NCBI GenBank assembly: GCA_026002265.1
Contig: BOBG01000001.1
Coordinates: 1-63,875, forward strand
DNA: 63,875 bases
Direction of reading: 5' to 3'
DNA from: Spirochaetia bacterium
GTDB lineage: Bacteria > Spirochaetota > Spirochaetia > Treponematales > Breznakiellaceae
Shown: piece by piece, positions 24,466 to 33,593 of the stretch
How the letters are laid out: each line of letters begins with the position of its first letter
Numbering within the stretch: the stretch's first letter is position 1
Translations under genes and position numbers: made by a program
The notes under the pieces: model-generated
What the model was told of the DNA's origin: nothing
The model's database searches: none
The model's input: the letters and a program-made list of their open reading frames with translations, nothing else

Positions 24466-26106
24466 CTAACGAGTTTTTTTCGCCTGATCCACAAGTTTCA
24501 AAAAACCGGCACGATAACCGTAGGGATCCGAGCCAATAGACGCTTGAGCGGACTGACGGACGCTGTCAAAAGTTGCATTTCCTTTATATGGACTCTCGCG
24601 CAGAAGCATACCAAAGGCAGCTACAGCCGCAGCAAACCGGAAATCAGCAGACACCGCAGCAGCAGAACGGATCGAAGAAGCCGGAACCGGAAAGCTGATC
24701 AATGCACTCGAAGATGCCTGCGGTTCCTTGTACCGGACCTTGACCGTCAACAACTCATCAAAAAATGCTCCAGATTGGGGCGCAACCGGTGAATATTTTA
24801 ACGGATCAATATCCGGCAGCGCATTAGCTTCAGCACCCACTGGAATCAATTCATAAAAAGCCGTCACCGTATGCCCTGCGCCAATATCCCCCGCATCAAT
24901 GGCATCATTATTAAAATCTTCCGCACGGAGAATCCGGTTTTCGTAACCAATAAGCCGGTAGGCACCGACCGTAGCCGGATTAAATTCCACTTGAATCTTC
25001 ACATCATCAGCAATAGTCACCAAAGTTCCGCTCAATTGATCGACGAGAACCTTTCTCGCTTCAGCTTCTGTATCGATGAAAGCGTAATTACCGTCACCTT
25101 TTGTTGCAAGCTGCTTGAGCGTTCCATCATTATAATTGTACATACCAAAACCGAGTACCGTTAAATAAACTCCGGATTTTGCCTTCTCTTCTATAAGATC
25201 GACCAAATCGCTCCGGTTCGTTATACCAACATTAAAATCCCCGTCAGTACATAAAATGACCCGGTTCGTTGCCCGCGGATCAAAATGCTGCTGTGCTAAA
25301 CTGTACGCAAGCTGGATTCCAGCTCCTCCGGCTGTGGAACCGCCTGCTTCGAGCTTGTTCAACGCGGCGAGTATTTTTTGTTTATCGTCACAATTAGTCG
25401 GCGGAAGAACGGTTCCGGCCGCGCCAGCGTACACACACAGTGCAACTCTATCCTGTCCGGTTAATTCATTGATCAAAAGCCGCAGACTCGATTTTAAAAG
25501 CCCTAACCGGTTTGGTCCCTCCATAGATCCGGAAACATCGACTAAAAACACAAGATTCACCGGTGTCCGTTGAGATTGGGGAAATTCTTTTCCCTTAATT
25601 GCAATCCGGGCAAGATTATGATCCGGATTCCATGGACATTCTGCAACTTCAGCCCGGACCGCAAAGGGCCGGTCGTCAGTCGGCGGATCGTAATTATAGT
25701 CAAAATAATTGATCAATTCTTCGATTCTGACCGCGGACCGTGGCGGAAGCCGGCTGCCTTCAAGGGCATTCCGGACAATCGAATAGCCGGCCGTGTCAAC
25801 ATCAATGGAAAAAGTAGAGAGCGGATTATCTTTTACCCGGAGGAAGGGGTTGTCAACAATGTTATCAAATTCACTGGTGTTAAATTGCTCCTGCCGGGCA
25901 TAGTCATCAATCGTAAGCGGTCCCCTTAATTCTGCATCCGGTAAAGCTGTGCGTGACAATGGCATATATCTGAGGGATTCATCAGCTATCTGCATTTGAA
26001 GTACTGGAGCTGCTGATACATAGTCGCCAGCGGACGCTTCTTTTTTTGCACATGAAAGCAACAATGCAGCAACCAGCAGCCCAACTCCCCAGTATAGCTT
26101 TTTCAT
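24466..26106 (-). CDS. YfbK-type von Willebrand A lipoprotein
   Basis: 546 residues from ATG 26106 (AAGGGAG 7 bases upstream). Lipoprotein signal with LLLSC, cysteine at about 19. The YfbK family N-terminal domain holds NPLSTFSIDVDTAGYSIVRN; the vWA domain (about 190-360) has the canonical metal motif FLVDVSGSM, then GGSTAGGAG and VILCTDGDFNVG. The C-terminal YfbK-specific region includes RFAAAVAAFGMLLR. It is membrane-anchored and its partner is not known. Only 35 bases separate it from tRNA-Leu upstream and no terminator is seen between, so both may share a transcript. Confidence 0.9.
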   Translation of the reverse strand: MKKLYWGVGLLVAALLLSCAKKEASAGDYVSAAPVLQMQIADESLRYMPLSRTALPDAELRGPLTIDDYARQEQFNTSEFDNIVDNPFLRVKDNPLSTFSIDVDTAGYSIVRNALEGSRLPPRSAVRIEELINYFDYNYDPPTDDRPFAVRAEVAECPWNPDHNLARIAIKGKEFPQSQRTPVNLVFLVDVSGSMEGPNRLGLLKSSLRLLINELTGQDRVALCVYAGAAGTVLPPTNCDDKQKILAALNKLEAGGSTAGGAGIQLAYSLAQQHFDPRATNRVILCTDGDFNVGITNRSDLVDLIEEKAKSGVYLTVLGFGMYNYNDGTLKQLATKGDGNYAFIDTEAEARKVLVDQLSGTLVTIADDVKIQVEFNPATVGAYRLIGYENRILRAEDFNNDAIDAGDIGAGHTVTAFYELIPVGAEANALPDIDPLKYSPVAPQSGAFFDELLTVKVRYKEPQASSSALISFPVPASSIRSAAAVSADFRFAAAVAAFGMLLRESPYKGNATFDSVRQSAQASIGSDPYGYRAGFLKLVDQAKKTR

Positions 26107-26141
26107 GCAACTCCCTTTTTCAACCGGATTCTTGGTAATCG

Positions 26142-26224
26142 TGCCGGGAACGGGAGTTGAACCCGTACCCCCTTGCAGGGAGGGGATTTTAAGTCCCCGG
26201 TGTCTACCATTCCACCACCCCGGC
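26142..26224 (-). tRNA. tRNA-Leu (TAA)
   Basis: An 83-base class II tRNA on the minus strand. Acceptor GCCGGGG/TCCCGGC (last pair G-T), anticodon arm GGGGA-CTTAAAA-TCCCC (anticodon TAA, reading UUA), a long variable arm CCCTGCAAGGGG, T arm ACGGG-TTCAACT-CCCGT and discriminator A. CCA is not encoded. Confidence 0.93.
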
Positions 26225-26230
26225 ATCCTA

Positions 26231-26236
26231 ATTATA
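26231..26236 (-). promoter_or_regulatory. -10 box of tRNA-Leu
   Basis: Perfect TATAAT on the minus strand, ending 6 bases before the tRNA 5' end. A TTGACC (26259-26264) lies 22 bp upstream, too far for an ideal -35. Confidence 0.5.
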
Positions 26237-26272
26237 TGCTAACAGGGTTTTCCGGTATGGTCAAGTATTTAA

Positions 26273-27502
26273 TCAGTACCGGTTGTCAAAAATCCGGGTC
26301 GATTTTTTTTCACTCCGGGGTAATTCGCCCATGCCTACTGCCTTTGCGTACGGTGTAAATCCGATGGCACTTTTGAAAATAGTCTCCACAATTTTTTCCA
26401 ACGATTCCTGTGCGGGACGCTCCGTAAGGTGGGTTTCAAATAGGAGATTTACCGTGTCCCGTCCGTTCAGATGATCGATGATGATTTGGTATTCGCTTGA
26501 GACATCTGGAATTGCGGAGAGAACCTCGTCGACCCGGCTTGGGTAGATCATCGTTCCCTTTACTTTGATCATATCGTCTGACCGGCCGATCAAGGTGTCG
26601 ATCCGGGGGAAAGAACGCCCGCAGGGACACATTCCGGAAAGTTCTCGTGTTAAATCGTGAGTCCGGTAGCGGATCAACGGTGCGCCTTCTTTGTACAGAG
26701 TCGTAAGCACCAGCTCGCCGCTTTGGCCGGCCGGAAGCACCGCGCCGGTTTTCGGATCGATAATTTCATAGTACAGATAATCAGTCCAGATATGCATTCC
26801 GCACTGAGCTGGGCAACTGATCCCGATTCCGGGTCCGTAAATTTCAGTTAAACCATAAATATCGTACAATTCGACTCCCAACTCAGACGCAATCCGGGTA
26901 CGCATCCGTTCTCCCCACCGTTCAGACCCGATCAGACTTTTTTTCAGGGAAATTCTGTCCCGGATTCCCCGTTTTTCGATTTCTTCGGCGAGGAGCAGCG
27001 CGTAAGAAGAAGTTGCACAGAGAACTGTTGAATGGAGATCGAGCATCATTTTGAGCTGTTTATCAGTATTTCCCGGACCCATAGGAATCGTCATCGCACC
27101 GAGCAGTTCTGCGCCGAGTTGAAAACCGATTCCGGCTGTCCACAGCCCATAACCGGGCGTAATATGCACCCGATCCTGCTTTGTGACACCGGCCGTTTCG
27201 TAACAACGCGCAAACATCATCGCCCAATCATTTATATCTTTTTGAGTGTAGGGGATAATAACCGGCGTTCCAGTGGTACCAGATGAAGAATGAATCCGGA
27301 CGATTTTTTCTTCCGGAACAGCCGCGAGCCCGAGCGGGTAGGCATTCCGGAGATTTTCTTTATCGGTGAATGGCAACTGCTCAAAATCGGCCTGAGTCCG
27401 TATATCCTCAACATTTATTCCGGAGAAGTGATTGCGGTAAAAAGGGCTGTTGAGAGCATGCCGCATCGATTCTTTAATGGTGTCCAATATTTCTAAGGTC
27501 AT
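26273..27502 (-). CDS. paaK: Phenylacetate-CoA ligase
   Basis: 409 residues from the ATG at 27502 (MTLEILDTIKES); the frame is open 8 codons above. Adenylate-forming enzyme: the phosphate-binding motif HSSSGTTGTPVIIPYT (about 80-95), YGLTEIYGPGIG (about 225-236), YRTHDLTRE and the C-terminal RSDDMIKVKG of the PaaK group. Family enzymes ligate CoA to phenylacetate or related aryl acids; the true substrate is not certain, and no other paa gene is near. TATACT sits 7 bases upstream of the ATG with no ribosome site, hence possibly leaderless. Confidence 0.88.
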   Translation of the reverse strand: MTLEILDTIKESMRHALNSPFYRNHFSGINVEDIRTQADFEQLPFTDKENLRNAYPLGLAAVPEEKIVRIHSSSGTTGTPVIIPYTQKDINDWAMMFARCYETAGVTKQDRVHITPGYGLWTAGIGFQLGAELLGAMTIPMGPGNTDKQLKMMLDLHSTVLCATSSYALLLAEEIEKRGIRDRISLKKSLIGSERWGERMRTRIASELGVELYDIYGLTEIYGPGIGISCPAQCGMHIWTDYLYYEIIDPKTGAVLPAGQSGELVLTTLYKEGAPLIRYRTHDLTRELSGMCPCGRSFPRIDTLIGRSDDMIKVKGTMIYPSRVDEVLSAIPDVSSEYQIIIDHLNGRDTVNLLFETHLTERPAQESLEKIVETIFKSAIGFTPYAKAVGMGELPRSEKKSTRIFDNRY

Positions 27503-27509
27503 AATCACT

Positions 27510-27538
27510 AGTATAACACAGTACATACATAATTTCGA
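27510..27538 (-). promoter_or_regulatory. Promoter adjoining the paaK start
   Basis: Minus strand: -35 TCGAAA (27533-27538), 17 bp, -10 TATACT (27510-27515), then 7 bases to the ATG. Confidence 0.5.
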
Positions 27539-27564
27539 GGAGCTGAAAAACGTAAGCGAAAAAT

Positions 27565-27576
27565 GGGGACAGACCT
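27565..27576 (+). repeat. Half-copy of the interspersed repeat
   Basis: GGGGACAGACCT followed by CGATATTTCTTTACA matches the start of the repeats at 20695 and 20892; the right half is missing. The rest of 27539-27727 shows no gene. Confidence 0.6.
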
Positions 27577-27727
27577 CGATATTTCTTTACAATATATATA
27601 ATTACAAGAAACTTTGAACTGATTGAGTGATTGATTCCTTGAAAAAATTCCAAAAAAAGTACGTGCGGAAGGGTTGAGTCATGTCTTTCGCAACCGGCTG
27701 TCAGCCCTTTACATTCACATTTTTTAA

Positions 27728-28015
27728 TTATATTTTTCTTTGGTTTTTATGTGACCATTTTCCCACCTGAACATCTGCATAAATAGCAAATTTTGAAGCA
27801 TTTCCGGAAAAAATAAGATGTCTGCCGTTTCGATCTCCGGTTATAGATTCCTGTCCGGATATACTTTTTATTACTACAATGGTAATCGTTGCATCACATA
27901 CTGTTGATCCCGGAATTACAATATTTCCATTGGATTCAATAGCAGTTTCATATTTACCGGTATATTCTGGATCCAAGTATTGTACCAGTGTCATTAATGC
28001 TGATATGTTTTCCAT
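27728..28015 (-). CDS. Hypothetical protein, downstream half of a possibly split gene
   Basis: 95 residues, not recognised. Mostly beta: VIPGSTVCDATITIVVIKSI, then LIFSGNASKFAIYADVQVG. The frame continues upstream through CGG to a TAG and then into a 38-residue frame beginning at 28135, so a single nonsense codon may split one gene of about 135 codons. It could equally be two tiny genes. No signal peptide. Confidence 0.4.
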   Translation of the reverse strand: MENISALMTLVQYLDPEYTGKYETAIESNGNIVIPGSTVCDATITIVVIKSISGQESITGDRNGRHLIFSGNASKFAIYADVQVGKWSHKNQRKI

Positions 28016-28018
28016 CCG

Positions 28019-28135
28019 CTATCTAAACGTTTTTCCGGGCTGAATTGAAAATTTTCCGTTAAATTTATCTTTTTCTATAGTTGCATCTTCAATCAATGTA
28101 ACGGACGTATAATTAACAGTTAGCCGTATTTTCAT
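28019..28135 (-). CDS. Hypothetical short frame upstream of an in-frame TAG
   Basis: 38 residues, MKIRLTVNYTSVTLIEDATI then EKDKFNGKFSIQPGKTFR. It ends at TAG (28019-28021), only one codon before the ATG of the next frame, in the same reading frame. Codon use and beta-like composition resemble the downstream part, which favours one broken gene. Confidence 0.35.
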   Translation of the reverse strand: MKIRLTVNYTSVTLIEDATIEKDKFNGKFSIQPGKTFR

Positions 28136-28193
28136 TACATTGTCATGTATTGGCATTCGGCAATATTTTTCGCCACAGGCTGTGCTGTACTAC

Positions 28194-28222
28194 TTTACAA
28201 TCTGGCGCAATATGCCGATACT
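28194..28222 (+). promoter_or_regulatory. Candidate flgK promoter
   Basis: TTTACA (28194-28199), 17 bp, GATACT (28217-28222), 6 bases before the flgK ATG. The stretch GCCGATAC (28214-28221) also resembles the FliA (sigma-28) -10 GCCGATAA, although a good TAAA at the matching distance is absent. Confidence 0.4.
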
Positions 28223-28228
28223 GTTGCT

Positions 28229-30109
28229 ATGACATCGACATTTTTGGGAATAGAGATTGGGAAACGGGCGGTCGTTGCCCATGAACAGGCACTCAACACC
28301 ACCGGGCATAATCTTTCTAACGCTGAAACCGAGGGCTATTCACGGCAGCGTCTTGAATTTTCGGCATTTGAACCCCTCTACCTGCCGGGTCTGAACCGGG
28401 CTGAAACTGCGGGGCAAATCGGGCAGGGCACGGTTGTTGATAGGATTGAACGGCTTCGGGACGAGCTTCTCGACAAGCAAATCGTTGCACAGGCAGGCGG
28501 TGAGGGTTACTGGACGAGCCGTGATCCCTACGTCCGGATGCTTGAGCAAGTTTACATGGAGCCGAGTGACAATTCGATCCGGTCCAAAATGGACGTGTTT
28601 TGGGATGCGTGGCAGGAGCTTGCAACCTATCCGTCTGATTCTGCGCCCCGGAATGCGGTACTTGAACGCGGAAAGACTCTGATCGATGGAATCCATGGAC
28701 GTTTTCAGGCGCTTAAAGGCTTAAGAGATATGACTGAGGAAGATATTCAACTGCGGATTCAGCAGGTGAACGATTTTTCCCGGCAGATTGCCGGACTCAA
28801 CCGGACGATTCAAGAGGTAAAAGCCCAGGGCGATAATCCGAATGATCTGATGGATCGGCGCGATCTCCTCGTGGATAAACTTTCTCAGCTCATTGATGTA
28901 CGAATCGACAGCCGGGATCCGGATGAATTCATGGTGCATACAGCCGGTATGATTCTCGTGCAGGGACGGGTCGGCCGCCAGTTTCGGCTCGAAGCCAATC
29001 GGGACGAGGGAGCCGAAGGTTACTCCCAAATCGTGTGGGCTGACACTAACGAAAAAGTGTATTTTCAGTCCGGCGCGGTTGCGGCGCTTGTGGAATTGCG
29101 GGATAGCACGATCCGGAATGAGATGCAGCAGCTCGATTCGCTTACGATGCACTTTATCGATCTGGTCAACGAAATTCACCGGGACGGTTACGGCATCAAC
29201 GGTTCGACCGGCAACGATTTTTTTACTGAACATAACTTTGTGACTAATGTAAATGGAAATTACGACCGTGATGGTGACGGCACTTTTGATTCCAGTTATC
29301 TCTTCCGGATAAACGGTACCACGGTTCTCGATCCCCGGGCCCAAGTCGGTTTGCTGGGAACAATTACGCTGTCGGCACTGGATGGTACGCGGAACATAAA
29401 TTATTTTCCGACTGACACGGTCGCCGATATTCTTAGCCGTATCAACAATTCCGGCGCGGATGTCGTTGCCCGGATAAATAAAGACGGCAATCTGAGTTTC
29501 CGGGGAACCATCAGCGCGGATCCGTCACATCCGGATTTTGTCATCCGGCATATCGAAGATTCGGGCCGGTTTTTGGAAGGTTACACCGGTGTGTTACAGG
29601 CCTCAGGTGCCGCAGGAGCTTACGATTGGGAAGTTCCGGACGCGGTCAACACGCTCCGGGCAGGCATTCCGGGAGTTGCAGTTGCACCGATAGCTCATCC
29701 TGCCGGTTGGATCGAAGTGAATTCAGCCCTTCTCAAGGATCCCGGTTCAATAGCGGCAGGTTTTGGCGTCAACGGCCGGCCCGCTAATGTGGGAAATGCT
29801 GATGCCGCACTTGCGATAGCAAGTCTCCGGAATACGCCGGTTATGGTCGGTACCATCGGAACTTTTGATGATTATTTTGCCGATGCAGTGGGCAGGATTG
29901 GCATTTTAGGAGAGCAGAGCAGCCGGCAGCTTGAGACGCATAATCTTGTGATGAAACAATTAACCGAAATGCGTCAGTCAATTTCCGGTGTCAACATGAA
30001 CGAGGAACTCTCGAATATGATCAAGTACCAGCACGGTTACGCGGCAGCTGCCCGTTTCATTTCAACGGTGAATTCTCTCCTGGAAACGCTGATCCACATG
30101 GGCGCGTAA
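28229..30109 (+). CDS. flgK: Flagellar hook-associated protein FlgK
   Basis: 626 residues from ATG 28229 (MTSTFLGIEIGKRAVVAHEQ); the 28 codons above are not family-like. The N-terminal rod/hook signature is ALNTTGHNLSNAETEGYSRQ (about 20-39) and the C-terminal one is NMNEELSNMIKYQHGYAAAA near the end; both ends form the coiled-coil core. The middle carries variable beta domains. FlgK joins hook to filament, here in the periplasmic flagellum expected of a spirochaete. The usual flgL-fliW-csrA neighbours do not follow; the next gene is glcD-like. Confidence 0.93.
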   Translation: MTSTFLGIEIGKRAVVAHEQALNTTGHNLSNAETEGYSRQRLEFSAFEPLYLPGLNRAETAGQIGQGTVVDRIERLRDELLDKQIVAQAGGEGYWTSRDPYVRMLEQVYMEPSDNSIRSKMDVFWDAWQELATYPSDSAPRNAVLERGKTLIDGIHGRFQALKGLRDMTEEDIQLRIQQVNDFSRQIAGLNRTIQEVKAQGDNPNDLMDRRDLLVDKLSQLIDVRIDSRDPDEFMVHTAGMILVQGRVGRQFRLEANRDEGAEGYSQIVWADTNEKVYFQSGAVAALVELRDSTIRNEMQQLDSLTMHFIDLVNEIHRDGYGINGSTGNDFFTEHNFVTNVNGNYDRDGDGTFDSSYLFRINGTTVLDPRAQVGLLGTITLSALDGTRNINYFPTDTVADILSRINNSGADVVARINKDGNLSFRGTISADPSHPDFVIRHIEDSGRFLEGYTGVLQASGAAGAYDWEVPDAVNTLRAGIPGVAVAPIAHPAGWIEVNSALLKDPGSIAAGFGVNGRPANVGNADAALAIASLRNTPVMVGTIGTFDDYFADAVGRIGILGEQSSRQLETHNLVMKQLTEMRQSISGVNMNEELSNMIKYQHGYAAAARFISTVNSLLETLIHMGA

Positions 30110-30246
30110 TTCAGGAATATGCCATGATTGGGAACTTGTTTGGTCTGCTGCAATAATCTAAAAAATAGATTACATATAAGTACTGAAACCATAAGTAGGG
30201 AAATTGCACAAAATAACAAGAAGTGGATTTCCGGGTATTTTTATTG

Positions 30247-31629
30247 ATGAATATTATTGAAGATTTAAAAAAAATAATCCCGGATGCTTCACGAGTTATT
30301 CCGGAAGATAAGATAGAAGGGAAATTTTTAAGCGATAGTTTACAGCGGCGCAGGGGCCGGGCTGATGCACTCGTATTCATTGTGTCAACAGAAGAAACGA
30401 GCCGTATTATGGCCTATGCTGATAAAAATAATATTAGCATTACGGCACGGGGAACGGGTATGAATTTAACCGGATCCACTGTTCCCCTTTCCGGAGGTAT
30501 TGTACTCGATGTTTCGCGCCTGAATCATCTCCTTGAAATTGATCCGGAAACCTTTACAGCAACAGTAGAAGCTGGCATGGTGCTTGAGGATTTTCAAAAG
30601 GCAGTCGAGGCTGAAGGACTTTTTTATCCGCCGGATCCGGGCGAAAAAACGGCGACTATCGGCGGTACTATTGCGACTAATGCCGGCGGAATGAGGGCTG
30701 TAAAATATGGCGTTACAAGGGATTATGTGCGAGGGTTGGAAATTGTAAAAGCTGATGGCGCTATTCTCCGGCTTGGAACGAAAAATGTAAAGGACAGTTC
30801 CGGACTCTCTCTCAAAAATTTAATTATTGGTTCAGAAGGGACATTGGCTGTTATCACAAAAGCAATTATCCGGCTTGTACCTCTTCCAAAATACACAGTC
30901 GCTTTAGTGGCAGCTTTTGAATCATTAGATCAGGGAATCCGGGCAGTCCGGAATATATTGATGGCCGGAACTGAACCGGTCGCTGTTGAATTTATCGAAA
31001 AAACTGTCGCGGAATTGGGAGAACGCTACACCGGACTTTCATGGCCGGTTCAAACCGGAGAAGCATATATTATAATGAGTTATGACGGACAATTTTGGGA
31101 AAGTATTGATGCGAGCATTGCATTAGCCCGGTCAGTCTTAAAAGAATCCGGATCCATTGCATCAGTACTGCTTGATGATAAAAAATCTTTTACCGATTTA
31201 TGGAAAATCCGGGGATGCCTTGTCAATGCAGTTGAAGCTGTGTCGGAGCAAGAACCTATCGATATTGTCGTGCCGATCAATAAAATAAACGAATTTATCG
31301 AGTGCGTCCATGCCGCGGAATCTGAATCCGGAATCAAAATGGTCGCTTTCGGTCATGCCGGCGATGGTAATGTGCATCTGTGTGTTCTCCGGGAATCTCG
31401 GCCGGAAGATGAATGGGAGGAGGGTCTGCACCGGGTTTTGACCAAACTGTACCGGACCATCACCGGAATGGGCGGGCTTGTTTCCGGCGAGCATGGTATC
31501 GGCATCGCGAAACAGCCTTATTTCATCGAAAATACGGCGCCGGAGAATCTCCTTTTGATGAATCAGATAAAAAAGCTCTTTGATCCGCATAATATTCTGA
31601 ATCCGGGAAAAGTGTTCCAGATTCTCTAA
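30247..31629 (+). CDS. GlcD-type FAD-linked 2-hydroxyacid dehydrogenase
   Basis: 460 residues from ATG 30247. PCMH-type FAD-binding domain: ITARGTGMNLTGSTVPLSGG (about 67-86), EAGMVLEDF, PPDPGEKTATIGGTIATNAG and GLSLKNLIIGSEGTLAVIT. The C-terminal FAD-oxidase domain ends with FGHAGDGNVHLCVL, GLVSGEHGIG and LFDPHNILNPGK. The family oxidises glycolate or D-lactate. No iron-sulfur partner gene (glcE/F) is adjacent, so it may be a stand-alone D-lactate dehydrogenase; substrate uncertain. Confidence 0.88.
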   Translation: MNIIEDLKKIIPDASRVIPEDKIEGKFLSDSLQRRRGRADALVFIVSTEETSRIMAYADKNNISITARGTGMNLTGSTVPLSGGIVLDVSRLNHLLEIDPETFTATVEAGMVLEDFQKAVEAEGLFYPPDPGEKTATIGGTIATNAGGMRAVKYGVTRDYVRGLEIVKADGAILRLGTKNVKDSSGLSLKNLIIGSEGTLAVITKAIIRLVPLPKYTVALVAAFESLDQGIRAVRNILMAGTEPVAVEFIEKTVAELGERYTGLSWPVQTGEAYIIMSYDGQFWESIDASIALARSVLKESGSIASVLLDDKKSFTDLWKIRGCLVNAVEAVSEQEPIDIVVPINKINEFIECVHAAESESGIKMVAFGHAGDGNVHLCVLRESRPEDEWEEGLHRVLTKLYRTITGMGGLVSGEHGIGIAKQPYFIENTAPENLLLMNQIKKLFDPHNILNPGKVFQIL

Positions 31630-31636
31630 AAAGCTC

Positions 31637-31665
31637 TTGACTATTTCCTAGTAATTTGATATGAA
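31637..31665 (+). promoter_or_regulatory. Promoter of the metQ operon
   Basis: -35 TTGACT (31637-31642), 17 bp, -10 TATGAA (31660-31665). AAGGAG precedes the metQ start. Confidence 0.55.
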
Positions 31666-31693
31666 TACTACAATCTAAATTAAGGAGCATTTC

Positions 31694-32512
31694 ATGAAAA
31701 TCGTAGCCGCGGCCGTATTGGTGTTGCTCGCGGGATCATTGTATGCAAATGGAGTACGGTCGGAATCATCCGGACAAACAGTGTTAAAAGTTGGAGTCAT
31801 GGGTGAGGAACTCAAGCCGGCATGGAACAAAGCCGCGGAAATTGCAGCGCGGGACGGCGTGAAAATCGAGCTGGTGACATTCAGCGATTATGCGGTGCCA
31901 AACCGGGCGTTGTCTGATGGCGACATCGATCTCAATTCCTTCCAGCATGACGCATTTTTGCAAAACGAAATCGCTAATCAAAAGTATCAGATTCAGGGTG
32001 TCGGTAACACGGTTATTTTCTTTTTGGGTGTGTATTCCAAAAAAATAAGCAGTTTGGATCAGTTGAAAAACGGCGACACAGTTGTTATTATGAACGATGC
32101 AACGAATGGAGGGCGTGCGCTCAAAGTGCTTGAATCGGCTGGCGTTTTCAAATTGGATCCGTCAAAGGGTAATGTTCCAACAGTCCGTGACATCATCGAC
32201 AACCCCAAAAATATCAAAATAGTTGAAGTTGATGCCGCACAGACGTGGCGGACCTTGGATGATCCAGTTGTTGCGGCTGCGGTGGTAAACTCGAATTTTG
32301 TCATTGATGCGGGCGGAAATCCTCAACGGGACGCCATTTTCATCAAACCGATTGATCCAGTTGCTGACAAGCCCTATATCAATTTAGTGGCGGCTCGTAT
32401 CCGGGATCAGGGCAATCCGGCTTACGCAATAGCTGTTAAGGCTTTCCAAACTGATGAAGTTGCAAAAGTGCTTGAGGAGTCTTTGCAGGGAACTGCACTT
32501 CCGGCATGGTAG
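31694..32512 (+). CDS. metQ: MetQ/NlpA-family substrate-binding protein
   Basis: 272 residues. Signal peptide 1-19 ending LYANG; there is no lipobox cysteine, unlike most MetQ, so it would be free in the periplasm. Family features: LKVGVMGEELKPAWN, LVTFSDYAVPNRALSDGDID (about 56-75), NSFQHDAFLQ and NDATNGGRALKVLESAG. MetQ proteins deliver methionine or related amino acids to MetN-MetI. The ornithine-cyclodeaminase gene follows 15 bases later, then metN. Confidence 0.88.
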   Translation: MKIVAAAVLVLLAGSLYANGVRSESSGQTVLKVGVMGEELKPAWNKAAEIAARDGVKIELVTFSDYAVPNRALSDGDIDLNSFQHDAFLQNEIANQKYQIQGVGNTVIFFLGVYSKKISSLDQLKNGDTVVIMNDATNGGRALKVLESAGVFKLDPSKGNVPTVRDIIDNPKNIKIVEVDAAQTWRTLDDPVVAAAVVNSNFVIDAGGNPQRDAIFIKPIDPVADKPYINLVAARIRDQGNPAYAIAVKAFQTDEVAKVLEESLQGTALPAW

Positions 32513-32527
32513 AAAAAAGGAGCTAAG

Positions 32528-33577
32528 ATGAAACTGCCTGATTCGCTGCGGCCCGGTGCGGAAAAATACCGCAAATGGATATTAAATTATCTTGACATCG
32601 GCCGTGAATTGCTTTACCTGTCGCAAGATGCGGTAAAAAGTATTCCGTTCACGCCGGAGGAAACTCGCAATGCGGTTGAAAAAGCACTGATAGCCTACAG
32701 TGCGGGTCAGGTGGATATGCCTTCAAAAATCGGTGTACATCCTTTGACGGACACTTTTTTCCATGCGATGCCGGCTTATGTACCGGAACAGTTTGCAGTG
32801 GGAATAAAGTGGGGATCTTGTTATCCGGAAAATCGGAATAATTATGGAATTCCTCAAGCTCAGGGTTTAATTATGTTGAGCGATCATCTGTCCGGATTGC
32901 CGCTCGCAGTTCTTGACTGTAAATATGTTACGGAGATTCGGACAGCGGCTGTGACATATACCGCGATACATTATTTAGCGCCTAAAAATGTTGAAACATT
33001 CGGTATGATCGGGGTAGGTGTTGAGGGCCGGCAGCATATAAAAAATATCTTGACGGTTTTGCCAAATCTTAACACTATTTATATTTATGATGTGTATGAA
33101 CCGGCATCTGACGCATTAATTTTTGATTTTCAACATGATATTCCGGTAAAAATTGTCAGGGCCGGATCCTACGAAGAACTAGTTAAAAATGCTCAAGTGA
33201 TTGTATCAGCAACCGTTGCAAAAGAAGGTTATGCACCGGTTATTCTGGACAGTTGGGTTTCAAAAGGAAAAACAATTTTAATGTGTGAAGGCCATACACT
33301 GTATGAAGATTCGATCATAAAACGGTCTGATAAATATATTGTTGACAGCCGGGAACAAACAGAACAATTTAAAAATTACGGTTATTATCCTTTTGGATAT
33401 CCGGAAATATACGCAGAAACTGGTGAAATTGCGGCTGGAAAAATTCCCGGCCGGGAAGATCCGGACGAACTCATCATCGCGAATAATTTCGGCATGGCAG
33501 TTGAAGATATGTTTGTAGTACGTGCGTTATTCGACCGGGCCCTTGAGCATAGCATAGGTATTAAATTGCCGCTTTAA
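32528..33577 (+). CDS. Ornithine cyclodeaminase/mu-crystallin family enzyme
   Basis: 349 residues. Family elements: KIGVHPLTDTFFHAMPAY, VGIKWGSCYPENR (substrate lysine region), LDCKYVTEIRTAAVTYTAI (about 135-153), the NAD-binding MIGVGVEGRQHIKN (about 160-173), VIVSATVAKEG and EDMFVVRALFDRA at the end. Family members act on ornithine, alanine or other amino acids with NAD(P). Its place between metQ and metN suggests that it uses the imported amino acid, but the substrate cannot be told. Confidence 0.85.
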   Translation: MKLPDSLRPGAEKYRKWILNYLDIGRELLYLSQDAVKSIPFTPEETRNAVEKALIAYSAGQVDMPSKIGVHPLTDTFFHAMPAYVPEQFAVGIKWGSCYPENRNNYGIPQAQGLIMLSDHLSGLPLAVLDCKYVTEIRTAAVTYTAIHYLAPKNVETFGMIGVGVEGRQHIKNILTVLPNLNTIYIYDVYEPASDALIFDFQHDIPVKIVRAGSYEELVKNAQVIVSATVAKEGYAPVILDSWVSKGKTILMCEGHTLYEDSIIKRSDKYIVDSREQTEQFKNYGYYPFGYPEIYAETGEIAAGKIPGREDPDELIIANNFGMAVEDMFVVRALFDRALEHSIGIKLPL

Positions 33578-33593
33578 GCGCCGAAAAAAAAAT

